64,000 bases of DNA, from contig CAWBNG010000009.1 of the NCBI GenBank assembly GCA_963790075.1, forward strand, positions 62,001 through 126,000. The letters run 5' to 3'. Each line of letters opens with the position of its first letter. Within the stretch, counting starts at the first letter, position 1. Below, one piece after another: positions 15,557 through 23,503 of the stretch. The notes beneath the pieces are model-generated. The model was not told where the DNA came from and searched no databases. It was given only the letters and a program-made list of their open reading frames with translations. Made by a program: the position numbers and the translations under genes. The DNA is from CAYOUV01 sp963790075 (GTDB taxonomy: Bacteria > Chloroflexota > Anaerolineae > Anaerolineales > Villigracilaceae).

Positions 15557-17722
15557 TTATTGCGTTTCAACTAAGACTGCCTGCACCGCTCTCCGATATA
15601 GGTAGTTGCCTGTGGTGAGGTTGAATCCTTCGCAGGTCAGCAGGGTGACGACGTCGTAATCCGAATGCCCCATCACACCAAGATCATTTGCCCTGACCTG
15701 GTAATTCTTGCGCACTTCGTAAGTGTAGACCCTGTTTTTGATGTGAATACTGAAGCGGTCGCCGTATTTGAGTTGTCTCAGGTTAACGAACAGGCCGGGA
15801 TTGTTGTCTGCGTCCCAGACGTGCCCGGTGATGACCGTGTTGCCGTTCAGCGTTGGATAGGCAGTGCCCTCCAGCCAGCCGGCACGCTCACCCAGCCAGG
15901 AGACATCCCACTGGCCAGCCACGGACGGCACCCCGACGATCGGCATCTGCAGGCCCAGCCTGGGGATATCCAGCCACAGGTCGCCCAGATCGGCGTAGGC
16001 GTACGCATCCAGCTGCGCTGGAAGAACGGTCTTCAGGCCGGGGGCGAAGCCGGTCTTTGGCAGGCTGGCCGCGCTCGCACTATTACCATTCCCTGGATCC
16101 CCGCTGCTCGTCCCGGTAATGCTGAAGTTGCGCACGAAATCCGTGCCCGGAGTAGTGCCATCGCCGGCCAGGCTGCCGCCGGCAGTACTGGTGATCGAGG
16201 TAGTCCCGCTGACGGTCAGTGCGTAGGTTCCAGTGGCGAGAGACACGCTGTTGTTGACCAGGAGATGCGCCTGGAATGGACCGCTGCCCCCACCGTTGCT
16301 GTATGCGACGAAATTGATCGGGATCACGGTCCCGCCGTTTCGTACCAGGTGGTAGTTCGCAGGGTTGGTGACGTCATCCGTATCGTATCCGGCGGCAGGA
16401 TCGTAGAGGTCAGCGCTGAAGGTAACCACAAAGACATCCACGTCGCCGTTGACCAAAGCGCCTTCGGCGAGCGGGGTGCCATTTAACATTTCCACGGCAG
16501 TCACCGTGACCAAAGGGGGAATAAATTCAAAAGCGCCAATATCACAACCCCAGCCCTGGGGACGGACTGTGCCGCGCTGGTCCAGGTTGTTGACAGCTGC
16601 GCTCGCACACGTGCTGGCATCACCGCTGTCGATGGCCGGGTTGGCCGGGAGAGTGGCGAGCAGCAGTGCCATCGTCTGGGTTGGGCCGCCGTTGTTTGCT
16701 AGAGGTCCCAGGTGGATGGCGGGAAGAAGCGTATCCGTAAAACTCCAGCAGCCCAGGCTATCCGTCAGGTTATTGGTGCTGGTAGTCGGCCCGCTTCCCC
16801 CGTAACAATTTTCGCTTCCAGCAGTTCCTGCGGAGTTGTTGGCAATGATCGTGTTGGCTATGGTGGGCACGCCACCGGAAGAGACATAAATCCCGCCGCC
16901 ATCCGAAGAGGCGCTATTGCCTGAAAAGGTACTGTTGACAATCTTGGCGAGCACGCCTTCCCATAGGTAAATTCCTCCCCCCTCGCCGCTGTTGGCACGA
17001 TTGTTATAGAAGGTGCTATTGGCGAGGGTAGTAAACGTGCCCCTGTTTAAAATCCCGCCACCGCTGCCGCTCGCAGTATTGCCTGAAAAGGTGCTGTTGA
17101 CGATAGTCGAAATCGTGCCAAAATTATTGTATATGGCGCCGCCTCCACTGGCGCTGTTACCCGAAAAAGTGCTATTGGTTATGGTGGTGATTGTCGCGCC
17201 ATAACCATAGTTATAAATGCCGCCACCAACTCCCCCAGTGCTGTTGCCAGAGAAGGTACTGTTGGAAATGGTGCTAATCGTTCCCTGGTTGCGGATGCCG
17301 CCACCGCCATCCGGCCAGACTGCAGGGTCGTTTCCATTTGCGATTGTCAGATAGTACATGGATAAGTTCCCTGTACTTGCAACGTCCAGAACCCGGTAGC
17401 TGCTCGCGCCACTGACGGTCACCGACTGGCCGGAGCCATCGAGGGTCATCGTGGTGGAGATTGTTGGCAGCGTAGAAGTCAGGGTAATGGTGCCGCTCAG
17501 GGAGAATGCGATCGTGTCCGTCCCCGCTGAGGCGTTGGCCAGGTTGATCGCCTGTCGCAGGGTGCAGCCGTTTCCAACGCCGCAGCTGGCGGGCGTGCCG
17601 CCCGTGTCCGCCAGGTTTTCGACGACAAAGCTCGCTGCGTAGGCACTTTTCTGGGGAATGAGTGTCAGCAGCAGGAGAGAAAGAATGATTAGAACACGAA
17701 CCAGCCTGGTGGATATGTGCAT
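15557..17722 (-). CDS. Beta-helix surface protein with LPKTG motif and its own sortase domain
   Basis: I start at the ATG at 17722 (MHISTRL), preceded by GAGGAGAAGG, giving 721 residues with a signal peptide. The order is: CSLREA-type entry domain (CTLRQAINLANA, residues about 45-65); right-handed beta-helix repeats with NSTFSGNSA units, about residues 125-285; choice-of-anchor type end (NLTDS...NNGGPTQTMAL); an SbsA-like beta domain; LPKTG at about 554-558; then a sortase fold. The sortase triad is visible: His in ITGHV (about 634), Cys in TLLTC (about 697) and Arg in YLYRRA (about 710). There is no hydrophobic tail and positive cluster after LPKTG, as a normal substrate would have. I infer an enzyme that may anchor itself or a partner. 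The exact sortase class (D, E or F like) is open. Confidence 0.8.
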   Translation of the reverse strand: MHISTRLVRVLIILSLLLLTLIPQKSAYAASFVVENLADTGGTPASCGVGNGCTLRQAINLANASAGTDTIAFSLSGTITLTSTLPTISTTMTLDGSGQSVTVSGASSYRVLDVASTGNLSMYYLTIANGNDPAVWPDGGGGIRNQGTISTISNSTFSGNSTGGVGGGIYNYGYGATITTITNSTFSGNSASGGGAIYNNFGTISTIVNSTFSGNTASGSGGGILNRGTFTTLANSTFYNNRANSGEGGGIYLWEGVLAKIVNSTFSGNSASSDGGGIYVSSGGVPTIANTIIANNSAGTAGSENCYGGSGPTTSTNNLTDSLGCWSFTDTLLPAIHLGPLANNGGPTQTMALLLATLPANPAIDSGDASTCASAAVNNLDQRGTVRPQGWGCDIGAFEFIPPLVTVTAVEMLNGTPLAEGALVNGDVDVFVVTFSADLYDPAAGYDTDDVTNPANYHLVRNGGTVIPINFVAYSNGGGSGPFQAHLLVNNSVSLATGTYALTVSGTTSITSTAGGSLAGDGTTPGTDFVRNFSITGTSSGDPGNGNSASAASLPKTGFAPGLKTVLPAQLDAYAYADLGDLWLDIPRLGLQMPIVGVPSVAGQWDVSWLGERAGWLEGTAYPTLNGNTVITGHVWDADNNPGLFVNLRQLKYGDRFSIHIKNRVYTYEVRKNYQVRANDLGVMGHSDYDVVTLLTCEGFNLTTGNYLYRRAVQAVLVETQ
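16910..17275. repeat. Degenerate coding repeats of the beta-helix
   Basis: Blocks resembling TTGCCTGAAAAGGTACTGTT recur about every 60-70 bases. They encode NSTFSGN turns of the helix on the minus strand. Such repeats can recombine and change the number of coils. Confidence 0.6.
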
Positions 17723-17839
17723 GGCCTTCTCCTCAAGATAATAATATAATTCCGGCGAGATAATTTTTAACACCCAGCCTCGACAGATGGTTCTAACGCC
17801 GCGCCGAACTTGCGTAAGCCAATAACAAGGTTAACCCAC

Positions 17840-17883
17840 ATAAAAGAGACTGGAAGGCGCGACAACTTCCAAGTCTCTTTTAT
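17840..17883. terminator. Symmetric hairpin between two divergent genes
   Basis: ATAAAAGAGACT at 17840-17851 pairs with AGTCTCTTTTAT at 17872-17883, with further GGAAG/CTTCC pairing inside. It looks like a bidirectional terminator, yet it stands between genes that are transcribed away from it. It could insulate the two promoters or end a short leader RNA. Confidence 0.5.
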
Positions 17884-17949
17884 TATAAACAAAGTTTTAA
17901 AATTATGTGCTGGGACAGGACATTTTTTACTTTGTATTTTCTTCCAATG

Positions 17950-17973
17950 TATAATATCGTCCCAAAAGGAGGG
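17950..17973 (+). promoter_or_regulatory. -10 box and ribosome binding site of the core MetE gene
   Basis: TATAAT at 17950-17955 is followed by AAAAGGAGGG at 17964-17973 and a GTG start at 17977. The short leader leaves only about 15 bases between the transcript start and the start codon. The -35 region (TTTACTT) is weak. Confidence 0.5.
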
Positions 17974-17976
17974 CTT

Positions 17977-19020
17977 GTGCCCGAATTCAACTTTCTTACC
18001 ACTCACGTCGGTTCTGTTCCCCACCTGGACACCGCGGGCCTGACCGACCGCCTGGCCTCCGGATTGGACATCCCGGCCTGGCCACAGCTCCCGCGCCGCA
18101 CCTTTCGGGAGAGTATGTATGTGCAGTTCGCACCGCTCTTGCCGGGTCTGGTTGTGGACGAGACCAAGGAAAAAGTGTATTTCGATACACGCCAGGACCT
18201 CACGCCGGCGCTGGAGGCGTTTTACACGCCGGTTCTGGCAGACGACCCGGGGGCATTTGCCCTGCAGCCGGCGTATGCAGCCGGTTTTTTTGCCATGCTG
18301 GAGACGCTGAAAAAGATACCCGGTGAGTGGGCCAAGGGCCAGGTAACCGGTCCGATCTCGTTTGGCCTGACCGTCGCCGATCAGGACTTGCGCGCCAGCC
18401 TGTACGACGAGATGCTGGCCGATGCGATTGTCAAGAATATGGCTTTCAATGCCCGCTGGCAGATTTGCCAATTAAAGGCGCTGCGTCCCAAGGTGATCAT
18501 CTTTGCCGACGAACCTTACATGGCTTCGTTCGGGTCGGCCTTCATCAGCCTCAGCCGCGAACAGGCGATCGCGTATCTGGACGAGGTCTTTGCGGCCATT
18601 CACACCGAAGGCGCGCTGGCCGGGGTGCATTGCTGCGCCAACACCGATTGGGGTCTCTTGCTCTCGACGGGCGTGGACATTCTCAACCTGGACGCATATG
18701 GTTTCATCGAGAATCTGGCGCTCTACCCGGCTGAACTGCGGGCTTTCCTGGATCGGGGAGGTGCTGTCTGCTGGGGGATTGTACCGAACAACGAAGAGAT
18801 TCGTACTGTGACTGCTGATGACCTGGCGGGACGTTTGCGAGACGGCCTGCGCATGATCTGCGACAAAGCGACCGCGCGCGGAGTGAAGGTTAAGATGGAA
18901 GAAATTGCTACCCGCAGCCTGATCGCTCCAGCCTGCGGATTGGGGTCTACGACGGTGGAAATCGCGGACGAGGTTTTCGAGAAACTAAAACGGACGGGGG
19001 AAATTCTAAAACGTGGTTGA
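17977..19020 (+). CDS. Core MetE-like methionine synthase (folate-independent, MesB-like)
   Basis: The GTG at 17977 sits three bases after a strong ribosome binding site and opens a 347-residue frame. This is only the C-terminal barrel of cobalamin-independent methionine synthase; the N-terminal folate-binding half is absent. It begins with the typical TTHVGSVPH. The zinc ligands are in place: His218 and Cys220 in GVHCC, and Cys320 in APACGLGS. From what I recall of published work, such core proteins in Dehalococcoides-type organisms (called MesB) take the methyl group from a methyl-corrinoid protein instead of methyl-THF. Its place next to CooC genes and the CODH/ACS cluster fits the corrinoid iron-sulfur protein as donor. 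This is an inference. A uroporphyrinogen decarboxylase-like methyltransferase is the alternative. Confidence 0.75.
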   Translation: MPEFNFLTTHVGSVPHLDTAGLTDRLASGLDIPAWPQLPRRTFRESMYVQFAPLLPGLVVDETKEKVYFDTRQDLTPALEAFYTPVLADDPGAFALQPAYAAGFFAMLETLKKIPGEWAKGQVTGPISFGLTVADQDLRASLYDEMLADAIVKNMAFNARWQICQLKALRPKVIIFADEPYMASFGSAFISLSREQAIAYLDEVFAAIHTEGALAGVHCCANTDWGLLLSTGVDILNLDAYGFIENLALYPAELRAFLDRGGAVCWGIVPNNEEIRTVTADDLAGRLRDGLRMICDKATARGVKVKMEEIATRSLIAPACGLGSTTVEIADEVFEKLKRTGEILKRG

Positions 19021-19022
19021 TG

Positions 19023-19054
19023 AAGATCGGCGAGACCTAGGTCTCGCCGATCTT
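19023..19054. terminator. Perfect bidirectional terminator
   Basis: A 15-base perfect stem (AAGATCGGCGAGACC and its complement) with a two-base spacer fills the whole gap between two convergent genes. TTTT follows on the right side. Confidence 0.85.
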
Positions 19055-19843
19055 TTATAAAATGTCGCCCATCATCCTGGTAATTGCCTGGTATACCGGC
19101 GATTCGTCTCCAAGCTCTACCAGAGGCCGGCCGGAGAATTCAAAGGCTGTCAGGTCGTCGTCGGCCGGGATGATGCCCAGCAACGGGATGCCCATCTTGT
19201 CGACCGCGGCCTTCAATGCCTCCGGCAATTTTCCACCCGGCACGCGATTGAGGATCAGGTAGGCGTTCTCGACATTGACATCTAATTCGTCCCGCAGATC
19301 GGCAATCCGCTGGGCAGCCACCAGTCCGCGCTGGGTCGGGTCGCTGACTACCAGCAGGTGCTGGACGTCGCGCGTGGTGCGCCGGGAGAGGTGCTCCATG
19401 CCGGCTTCATTATCGATCACCACCCAGGCGTAATGTTTGCTCATGCCATCGATCACTTCACGCAGGGTATGGTTGACGGCGCAATAACAGCCCTGCCCTT
19501 CCCCGCGTCCCATGGCGATCAGGTCAAAACGTTCCCCTTCGGATAGTGACGAGCGGATCTCGTAATCCAGATAATCGCGTTTGTTGACACCGCCCGGCAG
19601 GGCCCCCATGGCTGCTCCGCCGCTGACCAGTGAGCTCTTGACCTGCTCGAGCATCTCCTCGCGGATGTCGCCGACCGTCCATTCCAGTTCGAGGCCAAGC
19701 ACCATATTCAAGTTGGCGGATGGGTCGGCGTCGATCGCCAGGATGCTGCCGGCCCGGTTCTGAGCCAGATACTTGATTACCATCCCGGCGACCGTGGTTT
19801 TTCCGACACCGCCTTTACCGGCGAGGGCGATTGTGATTGTCAT
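19055..19843 (-). CDS. CooC/AcsF-type nickel-insertion ATPase
   Basis: The 262-residue protein is a MinD/ParA-like P-loop ATPase. It shows the deviant Walker A GKGGVGKTT at residues about 10-18 and the switch Asp in AIDADPSANL. The CxC pair in GQGCYC (about residue 122), which binds metal at the dimer interface, is the mark of CooC and AcsF proteins that load nickel into CO dehydrogenase or acetyl-CoA synthase. I use the ATG at 19843 because GGAG precedes it. A second ATPase gene lies just upstream in the same direction, and the target enzymes are 4 kb away on the other strand. Which ATPase serves which enzyme cannot be told from sequence. Confidence 0.85.
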   Translation of the reverse strand: MTITIALAGKGGVGKTTVAGMVIKYLAQNRAGSILAIDADPSANLNMVLGLELEWTVGDIREEMLEQVKSSLVSGGAAMGALPGGVNKRDYLDYEIRSSLSEGERFDLIAMGRGEGQGCYCAVNHTLREVIDGMSKHYAWVVIDNEAGMEHLSRRTTRDVQHLLVVSDPTQRGLVAAQRIADLRDELDVNVENAYLILNRVPGGKLPEALKAAVDKMGIPLLGIIPADDDLTAFEFSGRPLVELGDESPVYQAITRMMGDIL

Positions 19844-19882
19844 TAATAGCTCCAAATTTTACAGGTTTGGTCTTATTTTAGC

Positions 19883-19911
19883 AAAAAGCACCCAAATCAT
19901 CAGGTGCTTTT
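19883..19911. terminator. Terminator between the two ATPase genes
   Basis: AAAAAGCACC pairs with GGTGCTTTT. It is symmetric, so it acts on both strands and separates the two CooC-type genes into different transcription units or attenuates the second. Confidence 0.7.
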
Positions 19912-19971
19912 CGTCGTCTTCTGGGTATGCTGTTCGGCTAGAGTTTTTTTGCCAATTCAGCGACCATTTTC

Positions 19972-20712
19972 TCAGCCGCGGATCTTTAACGCGGGCACAT
20001 GGTCGTAGACCGGGATGCCCAGCCTGTCGGCTTCCTGTACTTTCAAATCAGCGGGCAGAAATCCCAAAACCGGTAAGCCGGGACTTTCGGATTCGAGGAA
20101 CTTGGCTTCATCAGCGTTGCGTACTTTATTGCCGACCAGCCATAAGCGGCTCAAACCAATATCCTCAGCCAGTTTCTTGATCTGCGCGGCCGTACCCAGG
20201 CTGCGGCGAGTTGGTTCGACCACCACGATCATTGCGTCCACGAAATCCACCGTGGCACGGCCCAGGTGCTCGACCCCGGCGTACATATCCAGCAGCAGCA
20301 CGTCATCCTTGCGAAACAATAGATGCGTGAAAAGCGTCTTCAGCATGGCCGACTCAGGGCAGATGCAGCCCGAACCACCAAAATCCACGCTGCCCATTTC
20401 AAGCAGGCGCACGCCCTGGTGTAGCACGCTGAAGCGTTCGGGGATGTCGTCCACGCGTGGATTGAGCGTGAAGAAGCCCCCCACAGTCCCGGGTTTGGCG
20501 CCGGTGCGCTCCTCGATCAAGGCATCCATTTCCGCGATCGGATGCAGTTCGGCGCGCAGCTCGTCCGGGAAGCCCAAAGCCCCGGCCAGGCAGGGACTCG
20601 GATCGGCGTCCACGGCCAGGACTTGCCGGCCCTGGTTGGCGTAAACTTGTGCCAGCAGTGCGGTCAGGGTGGTTTTCCCGACGCCGCCTTTACCAGTAAT
20701 CGCAATTTTCAT
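19972..20712 (-). CDS. cooC: CooC-type nickel-insertion ATPase, last codons frameshifted
   Basis: The 246-residue product has the deviant Walker A GKGGVGKTT at residues 7-15, AVDADPSPCL, and a CxC motif in GSGCICPES near residue 138, as expected for CooC. It would insert nickel into CO dehydrogenase with ATP. The frame ends at TGA after KIRG. If one base near 19980 is dropped, the frame runs on to a TAG at 19938 and adds AAEKMVAELAKKL, a C-terminal helix of the kind usual in this family. The last part is therefore probably lost to a single-base insertion, real or from assembly. It lies 3 bp after the DUF3786 gene in one operon. Confidence 0.82.
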   Translation of the reverse strand: MKIAITGKGGVGKTTLTALLAQVYANQGRQVLAVDADPSPCLAGALGFPDELRAELHPIAEMDALIEERTGAKPGTVGGFFTLNPRVDDIPERFSVLHQGVRLLEMGSVDFGGSGCICPESAMLKTLFTHLLFRKDDVLLLDMYAGVEHLGRATVDFVDAMIVVVEPTRRSLGTAAQIKKLAEDIGLSRLWLVGNKVRNADEAKFLESESPGLPVLGFLPADLKVQEADRLGIPVYDHVPALKIRG

Positions 20713-20715
20713 GGT

Positions 20716-21366
20716 TTACCCTTTGGCTTTCAGGATTTTCTTGGTCAACATGCTTCCTAAAATGGCACACACGTCGGTTGGCAGATAATGCGAGACCTGT
20801 GTGTCGAACAATAATTTGCAATTCGACGGAAAGTCCTCGTCTCCGCACCAGTAATTCACTAAAAGCGGAACATGCGGCAACGCCTGGAAAATGTAAGCAG
20901 CCTCCCCGGCCCCAGAGGGGATGCCGCCGGATTTTTCACAGGTGCGCCGGAAAGAATCGACGTCCAGACCGAAGGTTTTTGCCAGTTCGTTCCCGCTGTA
21001 CCCTTGAAAGGCTTGATTGTAAACACGCCCATCCGGTAGCTCGGCGAAAGAGGCCCATTGATTACCTAGAGGACTGCCGTCGCTGGTATGTAAATAATAC
21101 ATCATCAATGCCTGAATGTGGACCGGCATTTCGTCATCATTCTGATTGATAGAAATCAGGTTTGGAAAAGTCACAATCAGTGGCGTGTCGAACAGGGAGA
21201 GGCGGAACTCGCCTCTCCCTGGACCGATCATTTGATAGGTTGCACCGCTGCGCTCGGCCAGCAAATCAGGCAACACGAGCCTCAGGGTGGCACGCAGCTC
21301 TTCCACGCGGGTGGCTAACCCGGGCTTGATTTGATCCGCATTTTGCTTTTCGGGTAAATCAGACAT
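20716..21366 (-). CDS. DUF3786 domain protein
   Basis: The 216-residue product (start ATG at 21366, overlapping the stop of the gene before it) has the DUF3786 pattern: FPNLISINQNDDEMPVHIQALMMYYLHTSDGSP near residues 85-118, then WASFAELPDGRVYNQAFQGYSGNELAKTFG, and a final LLVNYWCGDEDFPSNCKLLFDTQVSHYLPTDVCAILGSML region. The family has no known reaction but, to my knowledge, is common in anaerobes that carry CODH/ACS. Cysteines near residues 185 and 191 and the DE...D residues could bind metal. Its position between CooC and a ligand-binding regulator-like domain points to a helper role in the pathway. Confidence 0.75.
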   Translation of the reverse strand: MSDLPEKQNADQIKPGLATRVEELRATLRLVLPDLLAERSGATYQMIGPGRGEFRLSLFDTPLIVTFPNLISINQNDDEMPVHIQALMMYYLHTSDGSPLGNQWASFAELPDGRVYNQAFQGYSGNELAKTFGLDVDSFRRTCEKSGGIPSGAGEAAYIFQALPHVPLLVNYWCGDEDFPSNCKLLFDTQVSHYLPTDVCAILGSMLTKKILKAKG

Positions 21367-21589
21367 CCACTGCCAGGCAAGTGAGGGTTTCCAAAATACC
21401 AGGGATCGGTTGGATGGCGGTCGCCAGGAGAGAACCGATCTTGTTGATGTCCGAGGTTTCGATGACCGCGATTGCGTCGTATAAGCCAAAAGTCATATTT
21501 GCCTCGATCACACCCTCGATGCGCCGCAGTTGTTTGACGACTTCTTTGACATCCCCCATGCGAATATTGACCATCACATATGCTTTCAT
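21359..21589 (-). CDS. Stand-alone Lrp/AsnC ligand-binding domain (RAM domain)
   Basis: The 76-residue protein is just the ACT-like ligand-binding fold of Lrp/AsnC regulators, without the DNA-binding helix-turn-helix. The pattern AYVMVNIRMGDVKEVVKQLRRIEGVIEANMTFGLYDAIAVIETSD is typical. Such stand-alone domains bind small molecules, often amino acids, and form oligomers. It overlaps the DUF3786 gene by eight bases (ATGTCTGA), so the two are translationally coupled. GGAGAACAAT precedes the start. Confidence 0.85.
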   Translation of the reverse strand: MKAYVMVNIRMGDVKEVVKQLRRIEGVIEANMTFGLYDAIAVIETSDINKIGSLLATAIQPIPGILETLTCLAVDV

Positions 21590-21604
21590 ATTGTTCTCCT
21601 ATTA

Positions 21605-22447
21605 TTAATCTTCCCGACGACGCAAGAAAATTGACCAGTAGATGGCAGCGACCAAGACCGCACCACCGATGATGTTCCCGATTGTAACCGGGAGCAGGTT
21701 ATTGACCAGGAACGATCCCCATGTCAGGCTGGATACATTGATTGCCTTGTCAGCCACGAAGGCCGGGTCAAAGTCCTTGATCAGCAGCCCGAACGGGATG
21801 AAGTACATGTTGGCTACGCTGTGTTCGAAGCCGGCCGCGACAAAGGCTGAGATCGGAAAGATGATCGCAGCGATCTTGTCGGTGGTGCTGCGTGCGCTGA
21901 AGGTCAACCAGACTGCCAGGCAGACGAGCGCGTTGCATAACACGCCCAGGGCGATTGCCTGGCCAAATCCCAGGTTGACCTTGCCGACGGCGATCTTCAG
22001 CGCCGTCTCTCCAACCAGACCGCCGCCAAAAACGTACTGCTGGCTGAGCATGACCAGGACCGCGGTGCCGAAGGAGCCGACGAAATTGCCCAGATAGACT
22101 ATCAGCCAGTTACGCAGCAAGGCCCGGCCGGTTACTTTGCCGCTGGCCCAGGCCATCACGATCAGGTTGTTGCCGGTGAACAATTCGGCACCCCCGACGA
22201 CAACCAGGACCAGGCCGAGGCAAAAGACCAACCCCGTCAGCAGCTTGGCCACCCCAAATGGTAGGACGCCGGAAGTCCCCGCAGCCACAGTGGTGGCAAA
22301 TACCGCACCGAGTGCGATGAACGCCCCTGCCAGGATGGCCAGCGAGAATGTCGTCAGGGTAGACATTTCTGCTTTGCGGGCTCCGATGTATTCTGCGCGT
22401 GTTGCCATTTCCTGAGGCAAGAGCGCATCAATGCGGATTTCGCTCAT
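21605..22447 (-). CDS. Formate/nitrite channel of the FocA/NirC family
   Basis: The 280-residue protein has six membrane helices and the family marks: a GGAELFTGNN motif near residue 85, the LxxNWLIVYLGNFVGS segment near 110-125, a NALVCLAVW helix near 170, and GFEHSVANMYFIP with the central His near residue 210. It would move formate (or nitrite or hydrosulfide) across the membrane. With the Wood-Ljungdahl genes nearby, formate is the most plausible cargo. AAGGAGAAATGT precedes the ATG. A Rex-like operator overlaps its promoter. Confidence 0.88.
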   Translation of the reverse strand: MSEIRIDALLPQEMATRAEYIGARKAEMSTLTTFSLAILAGAFIALGAVFATTVAAGTSGVLPFGVAKLLTGLVFCLGLVLVVVGGAELFTGNNLIVMAWASGKVTGRALLRNWLIVYLGNFVGSFGTAVLVMLSQQYVFGGGLVGETALKIAVGKVNLGFGQAIALGVLCNALVCLAVWLTFSARSTTDKIAAIIFPISAFVAAGFEHSVANMYFIPFGLLIKDFDPAFVADKAINVSSLTWGSFLVNNLLPVTIGNIIGGAVLVAAIYWSIFLRRRED

Positions 22448-22471
22448 ACATTTCTCCTTATTCCAGTGATA

Positions 22472-22500
22472 ATTATATTGTGCTATATTTCACAAACTCT
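22472..22500 (-). promoter_or_regulatory. Promoter with Rex-like operator before the formate channel gene
   Basis: TTGTGCTATATTTCACAA at 22478-22495 fits the published Rex consensus (TTGTGAA, four bases, TTCACAA) at 12 of 14 positions. The minus-strand -10 box TATAAT is at 22477-22472, right against the operator, which is where a repressor would block. Rex senses the NADH/NAD ratio. That Rex acts here is inference; no rex gene is in the window. Confidence 0.5.
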
Positions 22501-22528
22501 GTGAGTATACCAGAATTTTCAAAAGTTG

Positions 22529-23503
22529 TCAGACAGGTTTTCGGCCGCTGATCCAGGTAACAGCTCCGGCGACAGCCAGACTGAGCACGACAATCCCCAC
22601 CACAACCAGCATACCTGAACCCTCACCTGCCCCGGTTGGCAGAGCGGATGTGGGCGTCAGGCTTGGTTCAGGCATGCGGCTTGGCAATCCCTGAGAGGTC
22701 GCGCTGGGGCTGGGCACCGCGGTCTCGGTTGGGGGTTCGGGAGTGGCTGTAACCGCACTGCGAATCGTCAGCTTGTCGCCGGGATGAATAAATGCGCCTT
22801 GGGCCATATTATTCAGCTTCATGATGTCGTCCACGTTAACTCCGTATACGGCTGCAATCGTCCAGAGGGTTTGGCCGAGCTGTACTTCGTGTACGATCGA
22901 TCCGTCAGCCTGTGGGGTATTCGGAATGACCGCACTGATGGGTGGAAGGGCTGGGACGCCGGCTGTTTCGCCAGCTTGTGGGGTATAGGAAACGCTGCTG
23001 CCGCCGGGGCGAGCGGCGTCGATTACATAGTACATGTAATCCCCCACTGACGCGGCCCCTGCGCCAATCTCGACCAGGTTGGCTGAGAGCATCGTGTTCA
23101 GGTGTGGGGCATCGCCCTGCCATTGCTGAATGGCTTCAGCGGCTGTCAGTTTATTGCCGGCAATGATGTTCTCTGAATAGAAACCACCTAACGAGAGATC
23201 ACCGGCAAGCGGATAGCCGGCTGCCAGACCTCGCTCGAAGGGGCGCGTCCCGCCCGGGCCATAGTGCGTCACGGTTTGATTTGCCGCCATGTAATCAGCA
23301 TGTCCCTGGGCGACGGACATCAAGGTCGAATTTGGACTATAGGCCGGCAGCCCATGGCTGGCACGCAGCGCATTGACTTCAGCAATCAGGTCGTAGGCGC
23401 TGGAGGGCAGAAAGTCCGTGGCCTGCGCCGAGCTTACCGGTGAGGAGGTCAAATTGAAACATAAAAATAAAAGGGTTATGAGCCAGAAAGCTGGTTTGCG
23501 CAT
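22529..23503 (-). CDS. Secreted CAP/SCP domain protein with LysM and C-terminal membrane anchor
   Basis: The 324-residue protein has a signal peptide (residues 1-25). Residues about 35-165 form a CAP (SCP/PR1-like) domain: LIAEVNALRASHGLPAYSPNSTLMSVAQGHADYMA at the start, YSENI near residue 112, and W...H...N in the next block. Residues about 200-245 are a LysM domain (VQLGQTLWTIAAVYGVNVDDIMKLNNM), which binds peptidoglycan-like glycans. A Pro/Ser/Thr spacer and one C-terminal membrane helix with RK after it follow. It therefore displays a CAP domain at the cell surface. The catalytic activity of bacterial CAP domains is unknown. Confidence 0.85.
   Translation of the reverse strand: MRKPAFWLITLLFLCFNLTSSPVSSAQATDFLPSSAYDLIAEVNALRASHGLPAYSPNSTLMSVAQGHADYMAANQTVTHYGPGGTRPFERGLAAGYPLAGDLSLGGFYSENIIAGNKLTAAEAIQQWQGDAPHLNTMLSANLVEIGAGAASVGDYMYYVIDAARPGGSSVSYTPQAGETAGVPALPPISAVIPNTPQADGSIVHEVQLGQTLWTIAAVYGVNVDDIMKLNNMAQGAFIHPGDKLTIRSAVTATPEPPTETAVPSPSATSQGLPSRMPEPSLTPTSALPTGAGEGSGMLVVVGIVVLSLAVAGAVTWISGRKPV

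Noticed and set aside
16910..17275. CRISPR-like array
   Set aside because: The repeats are degenerate, run through a coding frame and encode beta-helix turns; there are no constant repeats with unique spacers.
17723..17976. SAM or cobalamin riboswitch before the core MetE gene
   Set aside because: I looked for the usual conserved core elements and found none; only a simple hairpin is present.
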